Below, piece after piece: positions 1 through 7,795 of a DNA stretch of 64,000 bases. The position numbers and the translations under genes are program-made. Positions within the stretch are counted from its first letter, which is position 1. Each line of letters opens with the position of its first letter. Under the pieces are notes generated by a model. That model had not been told where the DNA came from, searched no databases, and saw only the letters and a list, made by a program, of their open reading frames with translations. The DNA comes from DTU089 sp964421815 (GTDB lineage: Bacteria > Bacillota > Clostridia > Oscillospirales > Acutalibacteraceae): the NCBI GenBank assembly GCA_964421815.1, contig CAYQYT010000003.1:107553-171552 (forward strand), read 5' to 3'.

Positions 1-47
1 ACAGGGATGAGCTTTTACAGGCTCTCCTCAAGGCATACCTTAACTAA
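1..47 (+). CDS. 3' end of a truncated upstream gene
   Basis: An open frame enters from the left edge and reads RDELLQALLKAYLN before a TAA stop at 45-47. Only these 14 residues are visible, so the product cannot be named. The next gene starts 24 bases later on the same strand with its own AAGGAG ribosome site, so the two are probably co-transcribed. The short leucine-rich helix-like tail could fit many proteins. It could also be a chance frame, because the visible part is so short. Confidence 0.35.
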   Translation, partial: RDELLQALLKAYLN

Positions 48-71
48 TCTTAATATTAAGGAGTGTTTTCT

Positions 72-356
72 TTGGCAGAAAAACAAAGCTTCTTGACCTA
101 CAAGGGCAAGCCCCTCGTTCGTAAAGGCAACACAATTTATTACGGTGACATTAACGATCCTTACGTTGCTCTCCTTTCCGTTGTTGAATCCCACGAGGTT
201 CACGGAGTTAAAATTGCAGACAAGGTAAAAGTTCAGCTCGTTAACACCGCTGAAGCTAATCCCCTCGCCGCTATCGAAAAAAATTCCGACAAAAACGGAA
301 TGTATGCGGCAATCGAGATTGCTTCTATATGGCTCGAAAGAGCATTAAAAAACTAA
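72..356 (+). CDS. Small conserved hypothetical protein (94 aa)
   Basis: A 94-residue protein of unknown function. The best start is TTG at 72, which lies 8 bases after AAGGAG (58-63). The in-frame GTG at 63 overlaps that ribosome site and is unlikely. The N-terminus, FLTYKGKPLVRKGN followed by IYYGD, looks like a compact beta-rich fold. The C-terminal part, AAIEIASIWLERAL, is probably helical. There is no signal peptide, membrane segment or cysteine. I have the impression of a widespread short family in Clostridia but cannot attach a function. It is the last gene before a strong hairpin terminator, probably cotranscribed with whatever precedes base 47. Confidence 0.75.
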   Translation: MAEKQSFLTYKGKPLVRKGNTIYYGDINDPYVALLSVVESHEVHGVKIADKVKVQLVNTAEANPLAAIEKNSDKNGMYAAIEIASIWLERALKN

Positions 357-397
357 AAAACAACTCACTCTACTTAATAGCGGAGTGAGTTGTTTTT
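354..397 (+). terminator. Rho-independent terminator after the small unknown gene
   Basis: CAACTCACTC (361-370) pairs with GAGTGAGTTG (383-392), followed by five T. An A-run precedes the left arm, so the structure could also serve the convergent rpiB transcript. Confidence 0.85.
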
Positions 398-415
398 ACT
401 TATCAGATTATTTGA

Positions 416-862
416 TTAAAGAATTTCTCCGTTTTCGATTGCGTGTATCTGGTCAACTCGGCGCTGATGCCTTCCGCCCTCAAATTCGGTGTTGAGGAAC
501 ACATCTACGAGTTCACAAGCCAAACCTCCGCCGATAACTCTCGCACCCATACAAAGCACATTGGCATCATTATGAAGCCTTGTGAATTTGGCACTGAAAT
601 AATCGGAGCAGCATGCTGCACGGATACCTTTTACTTTATTTGCCGCCATGGAAATACCAATACCCGTTCCGCAGCAAAGAACTGCCTTATCACATTCACC
701 TGCGGTAACTTTCAGGCATGCTTTCTGTGCAAAAGCGGCATAGTCAACGGAAGCGGTGGAATCTGTACCGCAATCCATGAAATCAACACCTTTTTCCATT
801 AGATATTTTTTAATTTCCTCTTTAAGGGGATAACCTGCATGGTCAGAAGCAATAGCAATCAT
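416..862 (-). CDS. rpiB: Ribose-5-phosphate isomerase B
   Basis: Interconverts ribose 5-phosphate and ribulose 5-phosphate in the non-oxidative pentose phosphate pathway (cytosolic; LacA/RpiB family). The N-terminal IAIASDHAG carries the family's phosphate-binding DHAG signature. The CCGTGIG segment holds the catalytic cysteine and oxyanion loop, and the ANVLCMGARVIG block is also typical. The length of 148 aa is standard. I prefer the inner ATG at 862, 9 bases after AAAGG; the outer ATG at 871 abuts the ribosome site. It is the last gene of the tsaE-tsaB-rpiB run. RpiB is separated from tsaB by only about 20 bases, so a shared transcript is likely. Confidence 0.93.
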   Translation of the reverse strand: MIAIASDHAGYPLKEEIKKYLMEKGVDFMDCGTDSTASVDYAAFAQKACLKVTAGECDKAVLCCGTGIGISMAANKVKGIRAACCSDYFSAKFTRLHNDANVLCMGARVIGGGLACELVDVFLNTEFEGGRHQRRVDQIHAIENGEIL

Positions 863-882
863 TTTTAACATCCTTTCGGTTT

Positions 883-1584
883 TTATTTATTTTTATTCTT
901 TAATTCTCTTTCGGCTTGGGACAGTCGAAGATACCGGGGAAGCAGTTCATCTGCCGAACAACCCGAATTTTTATCTTTTTCAAGAGTTTCCGCCGCAAGA
1001 AGTACAACGGAAGCCGCGCTTTGAAATCTTATGTTCAAAGGTGCCAAAGTGATATTTTTTACGGCATCCTTCATCTTACCGTAGCAAAGAGCCGCACCGT
1101 CACCGATTAAAACAATATTTCTGTCAATATCTTTTAACTGTAGAATCAATTCATCAATTGAAATTGCACTGTCGGGGGTAACTCTTTTACATCCGTTTTT
1201 ACAATCGAACTGTGCCGTATAAACCTGATTGCAACGGGCATCCATAACCGACACCCCATAAACACCGCTGTTTTCCAGTGGCTTTGCGATAGTCTCAAGA
1301 GTTGAAACTCCGAAGCAGGTTTTATCAAGGGGTTGAGCAAGCCCTTTAACCGCAGAAACTCCGATACGCACACCTGTAAAAGACCCGGGCCCGTTTGATA
1401 CTGCAAAGCAATCAATATCATTTATACTGACACGCGCTGTTTTTAAAACATTATCAATCATCGGCAGTAGTGTCTGACTGTGTGTAAGACCTGTATTTGA
1501 GAAATCAACTGCCAATACTTTTCCGTCGGAATATACTGCGGCGGAAGCGGCAGTAGCCGTACTATCTACTCCAAGAATCTTCAT
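883..1584 (-). CDS. tsaB: tRNA t6A biosynthesis protein TsaB
   Basis: An ASKHA-fold partner of TsaD and TsaE in making N6-threonylcarbamoyladenosine at position 37 of ANN-decoding tRNAs. The start MKILGVDST (1584) is diagnostic for the family, and SNGPGSFTGVRIG near residues 65-80 is the conserved glycine-rich motif. The length of 233 aa is normal. An upstream in-frame start at 1599 would add five residues lying inside tsaE. The gene overlaps the 3' end of tsaE by 23 bases, implying translational coupling between two members of the same enzyme complex. TsaC and TsaD are not in this window. Cytosolic; no catalytic residue of its own is expected. Confidence 0.93.
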   Translation of the reverse strand: MKILGVDSTATAASAAVYSDGKVLAVDFSNTGLTHSQTLLPMIDNVLKTARVSINDIDCFAVSNGPGSFTGVRIGVSAVKGLAQPLDKTCFGVSTLETIAKPLENSGVYGVSVMDARCNQVYTAQFDCKNGCKRVTPDSAISIDELILQLKDIDRNIVLIGDGAALCYGKMKDAVKNITLAPLNIRFQSAASVVLLAAETLEKDKNSGCSADELLPRYLRLSQAERELKNKNK

Positions 1585-2011
1585 AAACACCGTCACCACA
1601 CATTCTCAATATTCTGTCATCGTCATTTTCACCCCGTATAAACTCAATTCTGATAAGTTTATCTTCCGGGAGGGCATTTTCAATATTTTCGCTCCATTCA
1701 ATTGCAAGTACGGAACCATTATCCAAATAATCGAAGAAAGCCGTTGAGCATAAATCCTCAAAAGTATTTATTCTGTACATATCAAAATGGCATAGAGGAA
1801 TTTCACCGCCATACTCGTGGACAAGGGCAAATGTGGGACTTGATACATCCGTAACTATCCCCAGCCCCCTTGCAACGCCTGCGGTAAATCGGGTTTTCCC
1901 CATACCGAGACCGCCAAAATAGGCTATAACTTCGCCTCCTTTTAAAACGGCACCTAATTTTTCACCCAACTGTTCAGTTTCTTCGGGCGAACGAGAAAAA
2001 ACTTCTACCAT
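1562..2011 (-). CDS. tsaE: tRNA t6A biosynthesis ATPase TsaE
   Basis: A P-loop ATPase that binds the TsaB-TsaD dimer and resets it during t6A synthesis. FGGLGMGKT is the Walker A motif (usual form GxLGAGKT, with M in place of A). SSPTFALVHEY is the conserved switch-like block, and HFDMYR followed by IEWSE are further family signatures. The length of 149 aa is typical. The start ATG at 2011 (MVEVFSRSPEE) fits family N-termini; a longer frame running to 2248 crosses the rodA promoter and is not credible. It is the first gene of the minus-strand trio, divergent from rodA with about 90 bases between the starts. Confidence 0.93.
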   Translation of the reverse strand: MVEVFSRSPEETEQLGEKLGAVLKGGEVIAYFGGLGMGKTRFTAGVARGLGIVTDVSSPTFALVHEYGGEIPLCHFDMYRINTFEDLCSTAFFDYLDNGSVLAIEWSENIENALPEDKLIRIEFIRGENDDDRILRMCGDGVYEDSWSR

Positions 2012-2036
2012 AAACAACCTCAAAAATTTAAAACAC

Positions 2037-2065
2037 TTGAAAATACCTTTTATTATATGTATAAT
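2037..2065 (+). promoter_or_regulatory. Sigma-A promoter of rodA
   Basis: TTGAAA (2037-2042), a 17-base spacer, then a perfect TATAAT (2060-2065). The start site would fall near 2072, giving a leader of about 30 bases before the TTG start of rodA. Confidence 0.8.
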
Positions 2066-2101
2066 AACAATATTACAAGATAAAATCAAGAGGTGCAGGA
2101 C

Positions 2102-3280
2102 TTGAAAAAATTTTTTTCGCTTACAAGAAGGTTTGTATCGGAAACGGACAAAATTCTTCTTATGCTTATAACTGCCGCTTCTGTATTCGGTGTTATGATG
2201 GTTCACAGCGCAACTCAATGGCGGTTGCAAGAGGGTGAATTCATACACCGCGATGCCATTGTTATGATCATCGCCGCAGTTGCAGGTATTATCATAACCC
2301 TTATAATCTCGTCTATTGATTACGAACTTATTATGAAATTGTGGCCCATTATTGCTCTTTTTTGCGTGGGGCTCATGCTTATTACACTTGTTTTCGGCGC
2401 CGCACCCGAATCACGTCCCGACGCTAAATCATGGCTTAAATTCGGCTCCATTTATTTTCAATCTTCCGAACTTGTAAAAATAGGCTATGTAATAACCTTT
2501 GCAATGCACCTTGAATTGTGCAAGGACAACATAAACAGTGTAAAATCAATTATTCTCCTTGGAATACACGCTCTCGTACCCATAGGTCTTGTTGTTCTTA
2601 CCGGTGATATGGGTTCGGCTTTGGTTTTTATTTTTATGACGGTTGCAATGCTGTACTTCGCAGGTTTGCATATTGGCTTTTTCGGTGGGGGCGGTATCTT
2701 GGCAATAGCCGCGTCACCGCTGATTTGGATGTATATTTTCGACGATTACCAGCGAAACAGATTTTTGGCTCTGTTCCGACCTGAGGAATTTGCCGATGAA
2801 AGTTACCAACAGCGATTAGGTCTGAATGCGCTGGGCTCCGGCGGATTTTTCGGTCAGGGTTACTTAAAAGGAACTTACACCCAGGCGGGCCTTGTTCCCG
2901 AACGTGAAAATGACTTTATTTTCACCGCAATCGGTGAAGAAACAGGTTTTTTGGGGTGTCTGATTGCTCTTTTACTGCTTTTCTTCATCTGTTTTAAAAT
3001 GATAAAAATCGGCAAGGAAGCAAGGGACTTTTCCGCACAACTCGCCTGCTACGGTATTGCCTCTATGATAGCCTCCCAGGTGGTTATAAATATTGGTATG
3101 TGTCTTATGGTACTTCCTGTTATAGGTATTACACTCCCATTTTTTAGTGCCGGCGGCACAAGCACCCTTTGTCTGTATATAGGTATCGGACTTGTTTTCA
3201 GTATCTATCGGTATAATCGTTCACGAGAAACGGTCAATTTCAGACTTTCCCACATCGCCTCACCTTTTTCAGAATATTAA
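2102..3280 (+). CDS. rodA: SEDS-family peptidoglycan glycosyltransferase (RodA-type)
   Basis: A polytopic membrane protein that polymerises lipid II into glycan strands together with a class B penicillin-binding protein. The predicted protein has 392 aa and about ten hydrophobic segments. The second half contains the family blocks around RLGLNALGSGGFFGQG, VPERENDFIFTAIGEE (with the conserved E/N/D loop) and LPFFSAGG. RodA is favoured over FtsW by overall pattern and the absence of cell-division neighbours, but this is not certain. The start is TTG at 2102, 8 bases after AAGAGG (2088-2093); the GTG at 2093 overlaps that site. It stands alone between a sigma-A promoter and a convergent terminator. 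Confidence 0.85.
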   Translation: MKKFFSLTRRFVSETDKILLMLITAASVFGVMMVHSATQWRLQEGEFIHRDAIVMIIAAVAGIIITLIISSIDYELIMKLWPIIALFCVGLMLITLVFGAAPESRPDAKSWLKFGSIYFQSSELVKIGYVITFAMHLELCKDNINSVKSIILLGIHALVPIGLVVLTGDMGSALVFIFMTVAMLYFAGLHIGFFGGGGILAIAASPLIWMYIFDDYQRNRFLALFRPEEFADESYQQRLGLNALGSGGFFGQGYLKGTYTQAGLVPERENDFIFTAIGEETGFLGCLIALLLLFFICFKMIKIGKEARDFSAQLACYGIASMIASQVVINIGMCLMVLPVIGITLPFFSAGGTSTLCLYIGIGLVFSIYRYNRSRETVNFRLSHIASPFSEY

Positions 3281-3283
3281 ATT

Positions 3284-3313
3284 TCAACCCCGACAGTTTT
3301 CTGTCGGGGTTAA
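3284..3313. terminator. Bidirectional terminator between rodA and pcrA
   Basis: AACCCCGACAG (3286-3296), a TTTT loop and CTGTCGGGGTT form a perfect 11-bp stem between two convergent genes. The flanking T tracts are short on both sides. Confidence 0.75.
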
Positions 3314-3320
3314 CTATTGT

Positions 3321-5753
3321 TTATAATTTTTTCAGTTTTGCCATTTTAGCCATAACTTTTTTTGTTCCGCAAGTATCAAAAGCAATTTCAAGGAGCATAT
3401 CTCCACCCACCGCTTTTGCGCTGACAATTAAGCCTTGACCGAAAGTTTTATGTTCCACGGTATCCCCCACTTTAAAATCAAGAACAACCGAATCCGTTGC
3501 CGGCTTTTTCTGTGCGGAACTGAAACCGCCCTTTGCAAATCCGCTTGCTTTTGTTTGTGGTGCAGAAGTATTTCCCTGAGGAGTTGCTGAACGGGAAAAT
3601 GTCTTTGTCCCGCCACCGAAAGAGTTACCGCCGTAGGAAACACCCGAATACCCACCGTAGAAGGTCTGTTGGGGTGCATTACGTTCAAAATCAGTAAGTT
3701 CCTCGGGTATCTCCGAAAGAAAGCGTGAGGGCCTTGTAAAACTTGTGTTACCGAACAACATTCTTGAACGTGCGTTTGTAATATAAAGTTTTTCCTTTGC
3801 TCTGGTAATTCCAACATAGCAAAGCCTACGTTCTTCTTCAAGCTCGCTTGGGTCATACATCACCTGATTTCCCGGGAAAAGTCCTTCCTCCATTCCCACT
3901 ATAAACACAACGGGGAATTCAAGTCCTTTTGCTGAATGTAAGGTCATCATAACCGTTGATTCACTTTCGGAATTGTAATTATCGAGATCCGTCATCAAAG
4001 CAACTTCTTCAAGGAAGCCTGTTAGAGTTCCGCCCTCGTTTTCTTCCATATATCTCACAAGGTTCGCCAAAACTTCCATAACATTTGCTTTGCGTTCTTC
4101 GGCTGTTTCTTTGTCCAAATCAAGAGAAGCATAGTAGCCTGTTTTGGTTATAACATCGTCAAAGAAATCCTGAATATTCTTTTCTTCAAGAGAAAGAGCA
4201 AGGGAATTTATTAACGCGGTGAAATCAACTAATTTTGCCGCCGCTCTCGAAAGCATGGGGTAATCGTTAGCGTGGGAAATAACATCATAGAAAGTCAAAC
4301 CCAATCCATCTGCAATTGAAGCTGCATTATTGATTGTGGTTTCACCGATTCCCCTTTTGGGCTCGTTAATTATTCTGCGTAAACGTACAGTATCCGAGGG
4401 GTTTGCAACTACGGAAAGATATGCAAGAACATCTTTAACTTCCTTGCGGTCATAGAATCTGTGCCCGCCTATAACTTTATACGGTACAGCATTATATACA
4501 AGGGCTCGTTCAATACTGCTGGACTGGGCATTTGTTCTGTAAAGCACTGCAAAATCGGAGAATTTTCTACCCGTGGCAACACCGTTGAGAATTTCGTCGG
4601 CAACATAACGTCCCTCATCACGTTCATCTGTAAGAAGTTTAACCTTTATCTTATCTCCGCCATCTTTTTCAGTCCAGAGAGTTTTGCCTTTTCTGCCCTT
4701 ATTATTCTTAATAACCGCATTTGCCGCATCAAGAATAACTGAGGTTGAACGATAATTCTGCTCAAGGCGAATAACTTCGGTGTCCTCGTATTGATTTTCA
4801 AAGGAAAGTATATTTTCAATTGTTGCACCGCGGAATTTATAAATACTTTGGTCATCATCACCAACAACACAGATATTTCTGTAACCGTTTGCAAGAAGTG
4901 ATGTGAGTATGTATTGGGCATGGTTTGTGTCCTGGTACTCATCCACCATAACATAGCGGAATCTGCGTTGATAGTATTCAAGAACATCGGGGTTTTCCTT
5001 CAAAAGTTTTACCGTATTCACAATGATATCGTCAAAATCCATTGCATCCGCCTTTTTAAGCATTTCCTCATACTTTTCAAAGGCTTGTCCTATTAGTTTT
5101 CTGTTAACATCAAAACCTGCGCTTGCAATATAGTCAGCGGGAGTTTGCAGGGAATCCTTTGCTCTGCTGATCTCATTTAAAACGTACTTTACGGGAAGCC
5201 TTTTTTCATCAATATCGAGAACTCTCAAAACCTCTTTCATCACACGCTTTGAGTCATCAGTATCATAAATTGTAAAATGCTTTGAAAAACCTATTCTCTC
5301 GCTGTCACGTCGAAGAATACGCACGCAACAGGAGTGGAACGTACTTGCCCAGACATCATTACCCTTTTCACCAAGCATTGTTTCAAGGCGGTTTTTAAGT
5401 TCGTTAGCCGCTTTGTTTGTAAAAGTAATGGCAAGTATTTGCCAGGGTTGAGGAGCATCCACGCTTAAAAGCGCCTGGATTTTTTCGGGAAGTTCACCGC
5501 CCTGCTCCGCATACTTTTCCAAAACTCCCATTTCATCCGCCGTAGGCATTCTGTATGAAAAATCCGAATTAAAAGCGTTACCGTACTTAATAAGATATGC
5601 AATCCTGTTTACAAGCACTGTTGTTTTGCCGCTACCCGCACCCGCAAGAATAAGGACGGCACCATCCACTTTGAAAACAGCTTTTTTCTGCATATCGTTC
5701 ATGCGTGAAAACTCTTTTTCAATTATTTTTTTTCTTAATGAGTAAAAATCCAT
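3321..5753 (-). CDS. pcrA: ATP-dependent DNA helicase PcrA (UvrD/Rep family)
   Basis: A superfamily 1A 3'-5' helicase used in repair, plasmid-type replication and removal of transcription-replication conflicts. ILAGAGSGKTT near residue 37 is Walker A. MVDEYQDTNHAQY near residue 270 is the DExx box (DEYQD), GDDDQSIYKFRGA is motif III, and LMTLHSAKGLEFPVVF is motif V. The glycine/serine-rich linker near residues 700-740 precedes a C-terminal Tudor-like domain (KVGDTVEHKTFGQG), which in PcrA contacts RNA polymerase. The length of 810 aa is slightly above the usual 720-760 because of an N-terminal insertion. It starts 7 bases after the DUF47 gene, whose TAG stop forms part of the TAGGTG ribosome site. 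Confidence 0.95.
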   Translation of the reverse strand: MDFYSLRKKIIEKEFSRMNDMQKKAVFKVDGAVLILAGAGSGKTTVLVNRIAYLIKYGNAFNSDFSYRMPTADEMGVLEKYAEQGGELPEKIQALLSVDAPQPWQILAITFTNKAANELKNRLETMLGEKGNDVWASTFHSCCVRILRRDSERIGFSKHFTIYDTDDSKRVMKEVLRVLDIDEKRLPVKYVLNEISRAKDSLQTPADYIASAGFDVNRKLIGQAFEKYEEMLKKADAMDFDDIIVNTVKLLKENPDVLEYYQRRFRYVMVDEYQDTNHAQYILTSLLANGYRNICVVGDDDQSIYKFRGATIENILSFENQYEDTEVIRLEQNYRSTSVILDAANAVIKNNKGRKGKTLWTEKDGGDKIKVKLLTDERDEGRYVADEILNGVATGRKFSDFAVLYRTNAQSSSIERALVYNAVPYKVIGGHRFYDRKEVKDVLAYLSVVANPSDTVRLRRIINEPKRGIGETTINNAASIADGLGLTFYDVISHANDYPMLSRAAAKLVDFTALINSLALSLEEKNIQDFFDDVITKTGYYASLDLDKETAEERKANVMEVLANLVRYMEENEGGTLTGFLEEVALMTDLDNYNSESESTVMMTLHSAKGLEFPVVFIVGMEEGLFPGNQVMYDPSELEEERRLCYVGITRAKEKLYITNARSRMLFGNTSFTRPSRFLSEIPEELTDFERNAPQQTFYGGYSGVSYGGNSFGGGTKTFSRSATPQGNTSAPQTKASGFAKGGFSSAQKKPATDSVVLDFKVGDTVEHKTFGQGLIVSAKAVGGDMLLEIAFDTCGTKKVMAKMAKLKKL

Positions 5754-5760
5754 AGTTCAC

Positions 5761-6318
5761 CTAACTGTTATCTATTATAATTCTTTTAATTTCAGAAAAT
5801 GTATTAAATACACTTTTTGCTAAATCCAAATAAGAAACACAAATTTCATATTTTAGTAAATTCTGTGATTCGTTACATAAAATGATGCTTTTTATCTTTT
5901 TTTGAAGTTTAAGCATTAAGGCATCGCAGGCAAGGGTACCGTCGTGACAAGGGTTTATCAGATTCACAAGATTCTTTTGATTGCCGAGTTTATTTATAAT
6001 TTCGCCCTGATTTATTAAACAACTTTTCAATAGATTTGAAAAAGCACCGCACTCATCAAAAAAGAAGGTCGCATATTCACTCAAACCCTCCGTATTTCTA
6101 AACTCATCGGACAGACATTCGCTCAACAAGAAAATATCACCCCGCTCAATCGGAGTAATAAATTCATTTTTCAGGTTATTTATAAGTTCGGATTTTTCTG
6201 CCGAAAATGACATTCTGAATGATTCGCACCCCTGTGAATCAGTAACACAAGAAAAGGCACCGCAGACAAGCTCATTCATTTTTTTCAACGTCTTGAAATA
6301 ATCATAGGACCTTTTCAA
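5761..6318 (-). CDS. DUF47/PhoU-like protein
   Basis: A 185-aa all-helical protein resembling the DUF47 (TIGR00153) branch of the PhoU superfamily. The N-terminus MKRSYDYFKTLKKM followed by FITPIERGDIFLLSECLSD matches the family's TPIDREDI block. Members usually sit with inorganic phosphate transporters (PitA) or regulate phosphate uptake. Here no transporter is adjacent, and the gene lies between the fumarase beta subunit and pcrA. The start is TTG at 6318, downstream of GGGGTG. The central cysteines (GCESF, ECGAF, KSCLINQG, NPCHDG) are more numerous than I expect for the family, but metal binding is not established. Family assignment is moderately sure; role is unknown. Confidence 0.7.
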   Translation of the reverse strand: MKRSYDYFKTLKKMNELVCGAFSCVTDSQGCESFRMSFSAEKSELINNLKNEFITPIERGDIFLLSECLSDEFRNTEGLSEYATFFFDECGAFSNLLKSCLINQGEIINKLGNQKNLVNLINPCHDGTLACDALMLKLQKKIKSIILCNESQNLLKYEICVSYLDLAKSVFNTFSEIKRIIIDNS

Positions 6319-6350
6319 AAGTCACCCCGCAAAAATCAAAATACCTTATT

Positions 6351-6884
6351 TCATTTTGTTTTATATAAAGAGCCACCCTTGCTGTCAATAGCAACAACCA
6401 AGGGGAAATTTTTAATTTTAAGTTCCTTTACGGATTCGCAACCCAAATCCTTAAAAGCAATTACATTACATTCTTCAACGCATTTAGAATACAAAGCACC
6501 CGCTCCGCCGATTGCGGCAAAATACACGGCACCGTACTCGGTCATTGCATCTACTACGCTCTGACTTCTGTTTCCCTTACCTATCATTGCTTTTTGTCCC
6601 AGCGATATCATTAAAGGCGAAAAAGAATCCATTCTTGAAGATGTTGTAGGACCTATGCTACCGATGGCAAGACCTTCTTTCTGTGGAGTGGGTCCTGCGT
6701 AATACACTATTGAATTCTTTATGTCAAAGGGCAAATCTTTATTTGATGAAATATACTCTTTAATTCTCTTGTGGGCGGCATCCCGTGCGGTATATACAGT
6801 TCCGGACAAAAGTACCCTGTCTCCTGCAACGAGATTTTCCGCCCATTCATTTATATTATTTGTATTTAAATAATATTCACTCAT
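6351..6884 (-). CDS. Fe-S fumarate/tartrate hydratase, beta-subunit type
   Basis: Matches the C-terminal (beta) part of class I iron-sulfur hydrolyases, which act as fumarase or L-tartrate dehydratase together with an alpha subunit holding the [4Fe-4S] cluster. Evidence is LSGTVYTARDAAHKR near residues 25-40, YYAGPTP, IGSIGPTTSSRMD, and MIGKGNRS. The length of 177 aa is full for a separate beta subunit. The ATG at 6884 overlaps the divIVA TGA stop (TGATG) and follows GAGGA, so translation is probably coupled to divIVA. The expected alpha gene is not adjacent nor elsewhere in the window. Fumarase is the simplest reading, but the substrate cannot be read from sequence. Confidence 0.85.
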   Translation of the reverse strand: MSEYYLNTNNINEWAENLVAGDRVLLSGTVYTARDAAHKRIKEYISSNKDLPFDIKNSIVYYAGPTPQKEGLAIGSIGPTTSSRMDSFSPLMISLGQKAMIGKGNRSQSVVDAMTEYGAVYFAAIGGAGALYSKCVEECNVIAFKDLGCESVKELKIKNFPLVVAIDSKGGSLYKTK

Positions 6885-7654
6885 CAATAATCCTCATTTC
6901 CGACGTTGCTGTCAAAATATCCTGACCCATCCGATGCCGGTGAAGAAAAATCATATTCCTGCGCCGACTCAACGGAAGGTGTTTTACTTTCTTCAACTAA
7001 AACACTGTCAGAAATGAGAGCTTGAGCGGTTTTACTCATATCTCCCGTAAGGGCTTTGATTCGTAATTCTACCTCTTCTACCGACTTTGTAAAATTACGC
7101 GCAATTTCACCGATTCCTGCAGAAAGGTCATCTATCTTAACAGCGGTGTCACCAATTGCCGCATAGACCGCTTTTGTAACAGAATTTGCCCTCTCTTTTG
7201 CCTGTTCAACAAGTTCTTCGGAATGAACACGGGCATCAAGCATTGCCGCTCCGACCTGACGTTCAATATCCCGTTTTTTATCAAGTTCATCACGAAGTTT
7301 GGCATTTTCTTCCTTTAGCAAATTGAACTCGCTTTCATTTGCCGAATTCGCCTCAGCTTTTGAAAGCCTTTCTGTAAGTTCTTTTATAAGGGTATCCTTA
7401 TCGCTGATTGCCGTCTCGTAATCATTTATTTTACCGGAAAGTTCTACAATCTCGGAACGAAGTTTGCCCGTATCCTCAAGTTCACTTTCCAAGGATGCAA
7501 CCTGTGCAGTCAGTTGACTTGTTTTTGCAGTATTAGCCGCAAGCTGTCTTTCAAGCTCACTTTTTTCGCACAGCACCCTTTCAATAAAATCCATGACTTC
7601 GCTTTTTTTGAACCCGCCAAAAGCCGTTGTTCTGAACAATAAGTCGTTTGACAT
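6884..7654 (-). CDS. DivIVA-domain coiled-coil protein
   Basis: The N-terminus FRTTAFGGFKKSEVMDFIERV is the DivIVA/GpsB membrane-curvature-binding segment, with the aromatic/glycine loop. Residues 30-145 form long heptad-rich coiled coils. A second helical block runs to about residue 215, followed by an acidic serine-rich tail ending GNEDY. DivIVA proteins mark septa and poles and recruit division, wall or sporulation partners. At 256 aa it is longer than GpsB and of DivIVA size, but the neighbourhood (fumarase beta, DUF47, pcrA) is not the classical ylm/ile cluster, so the exact role is open. GAGG lies 7 bases before the ATG. It is the first gene of its operon. Confidence 0.8.
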   Translation of the reverse strand: MSNDLLFRTTAFGGFKKSEVMDFIERVLCEKSELERQLAANTAKTSQLTAQVASLESELEDTGKLRSEIVELSGKINDYETAISDKDTLIKELTERLSKAEANSANESEFNLLKEENAKLRDELDKKRDIERQVGAAMLDARVHSEELVEQAKERANSVTKAVYAAIGDTAVKIDDLSAGIGEIARNFTKSVEEVELRIKALTGDMSKTAQALISDSVLVEESKTPSVESAQEYDFSSPASDGSGYFDSNVGNEDY

Positions 7655-7759
7655 AAAAAAACCTCATTCAAAATAGAATAAATTATACAAATATAATTAT
7701 AACAGAAGAAAATGTATAAAACAACAAAAATTTATATTTATTTTTTTGGATATATGTTG

Positions 7760-7765
7760 TATAAT
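7760..7765 (+). promoter_or_regulatory. Probable -10 element upstream of the hydrolase
   Basis: A perfect TATAAT (7760-7765) lies 30 bases before the preferred TTG start at 7796. No good -35 hexamer stands 17 bases upstream, so only the -10 is claimed. Confidence 0.4.
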
Positions 7766-7795
7766 AAAGAAAAAAGTCGAAAGGTTGTGAACAAC

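Noticed and set aside
63..71. GTG start for the first gene
   Set aside because: The GTG overlaps the AAGGAG site; TTG at 72 has correct spacing.
443..802. Plus-strand open frame inside rpiB
   Set aside because: It is a complement shadow of rpiB with no ribosome site or recognisable protein pattern.
1562..2248. Long N-terminal extension of tsaE
   Set aside because: It would cross the rodA promoter and has low-complexity sequence; the TsaE family begins at the ATG at 2011.
2102..3280. FtsW rather than RodA
   Set aside because: Sequence blocks fit the SEDS family as a whole; no division cluster neighbours are present, so RodA is preferred but not certain.
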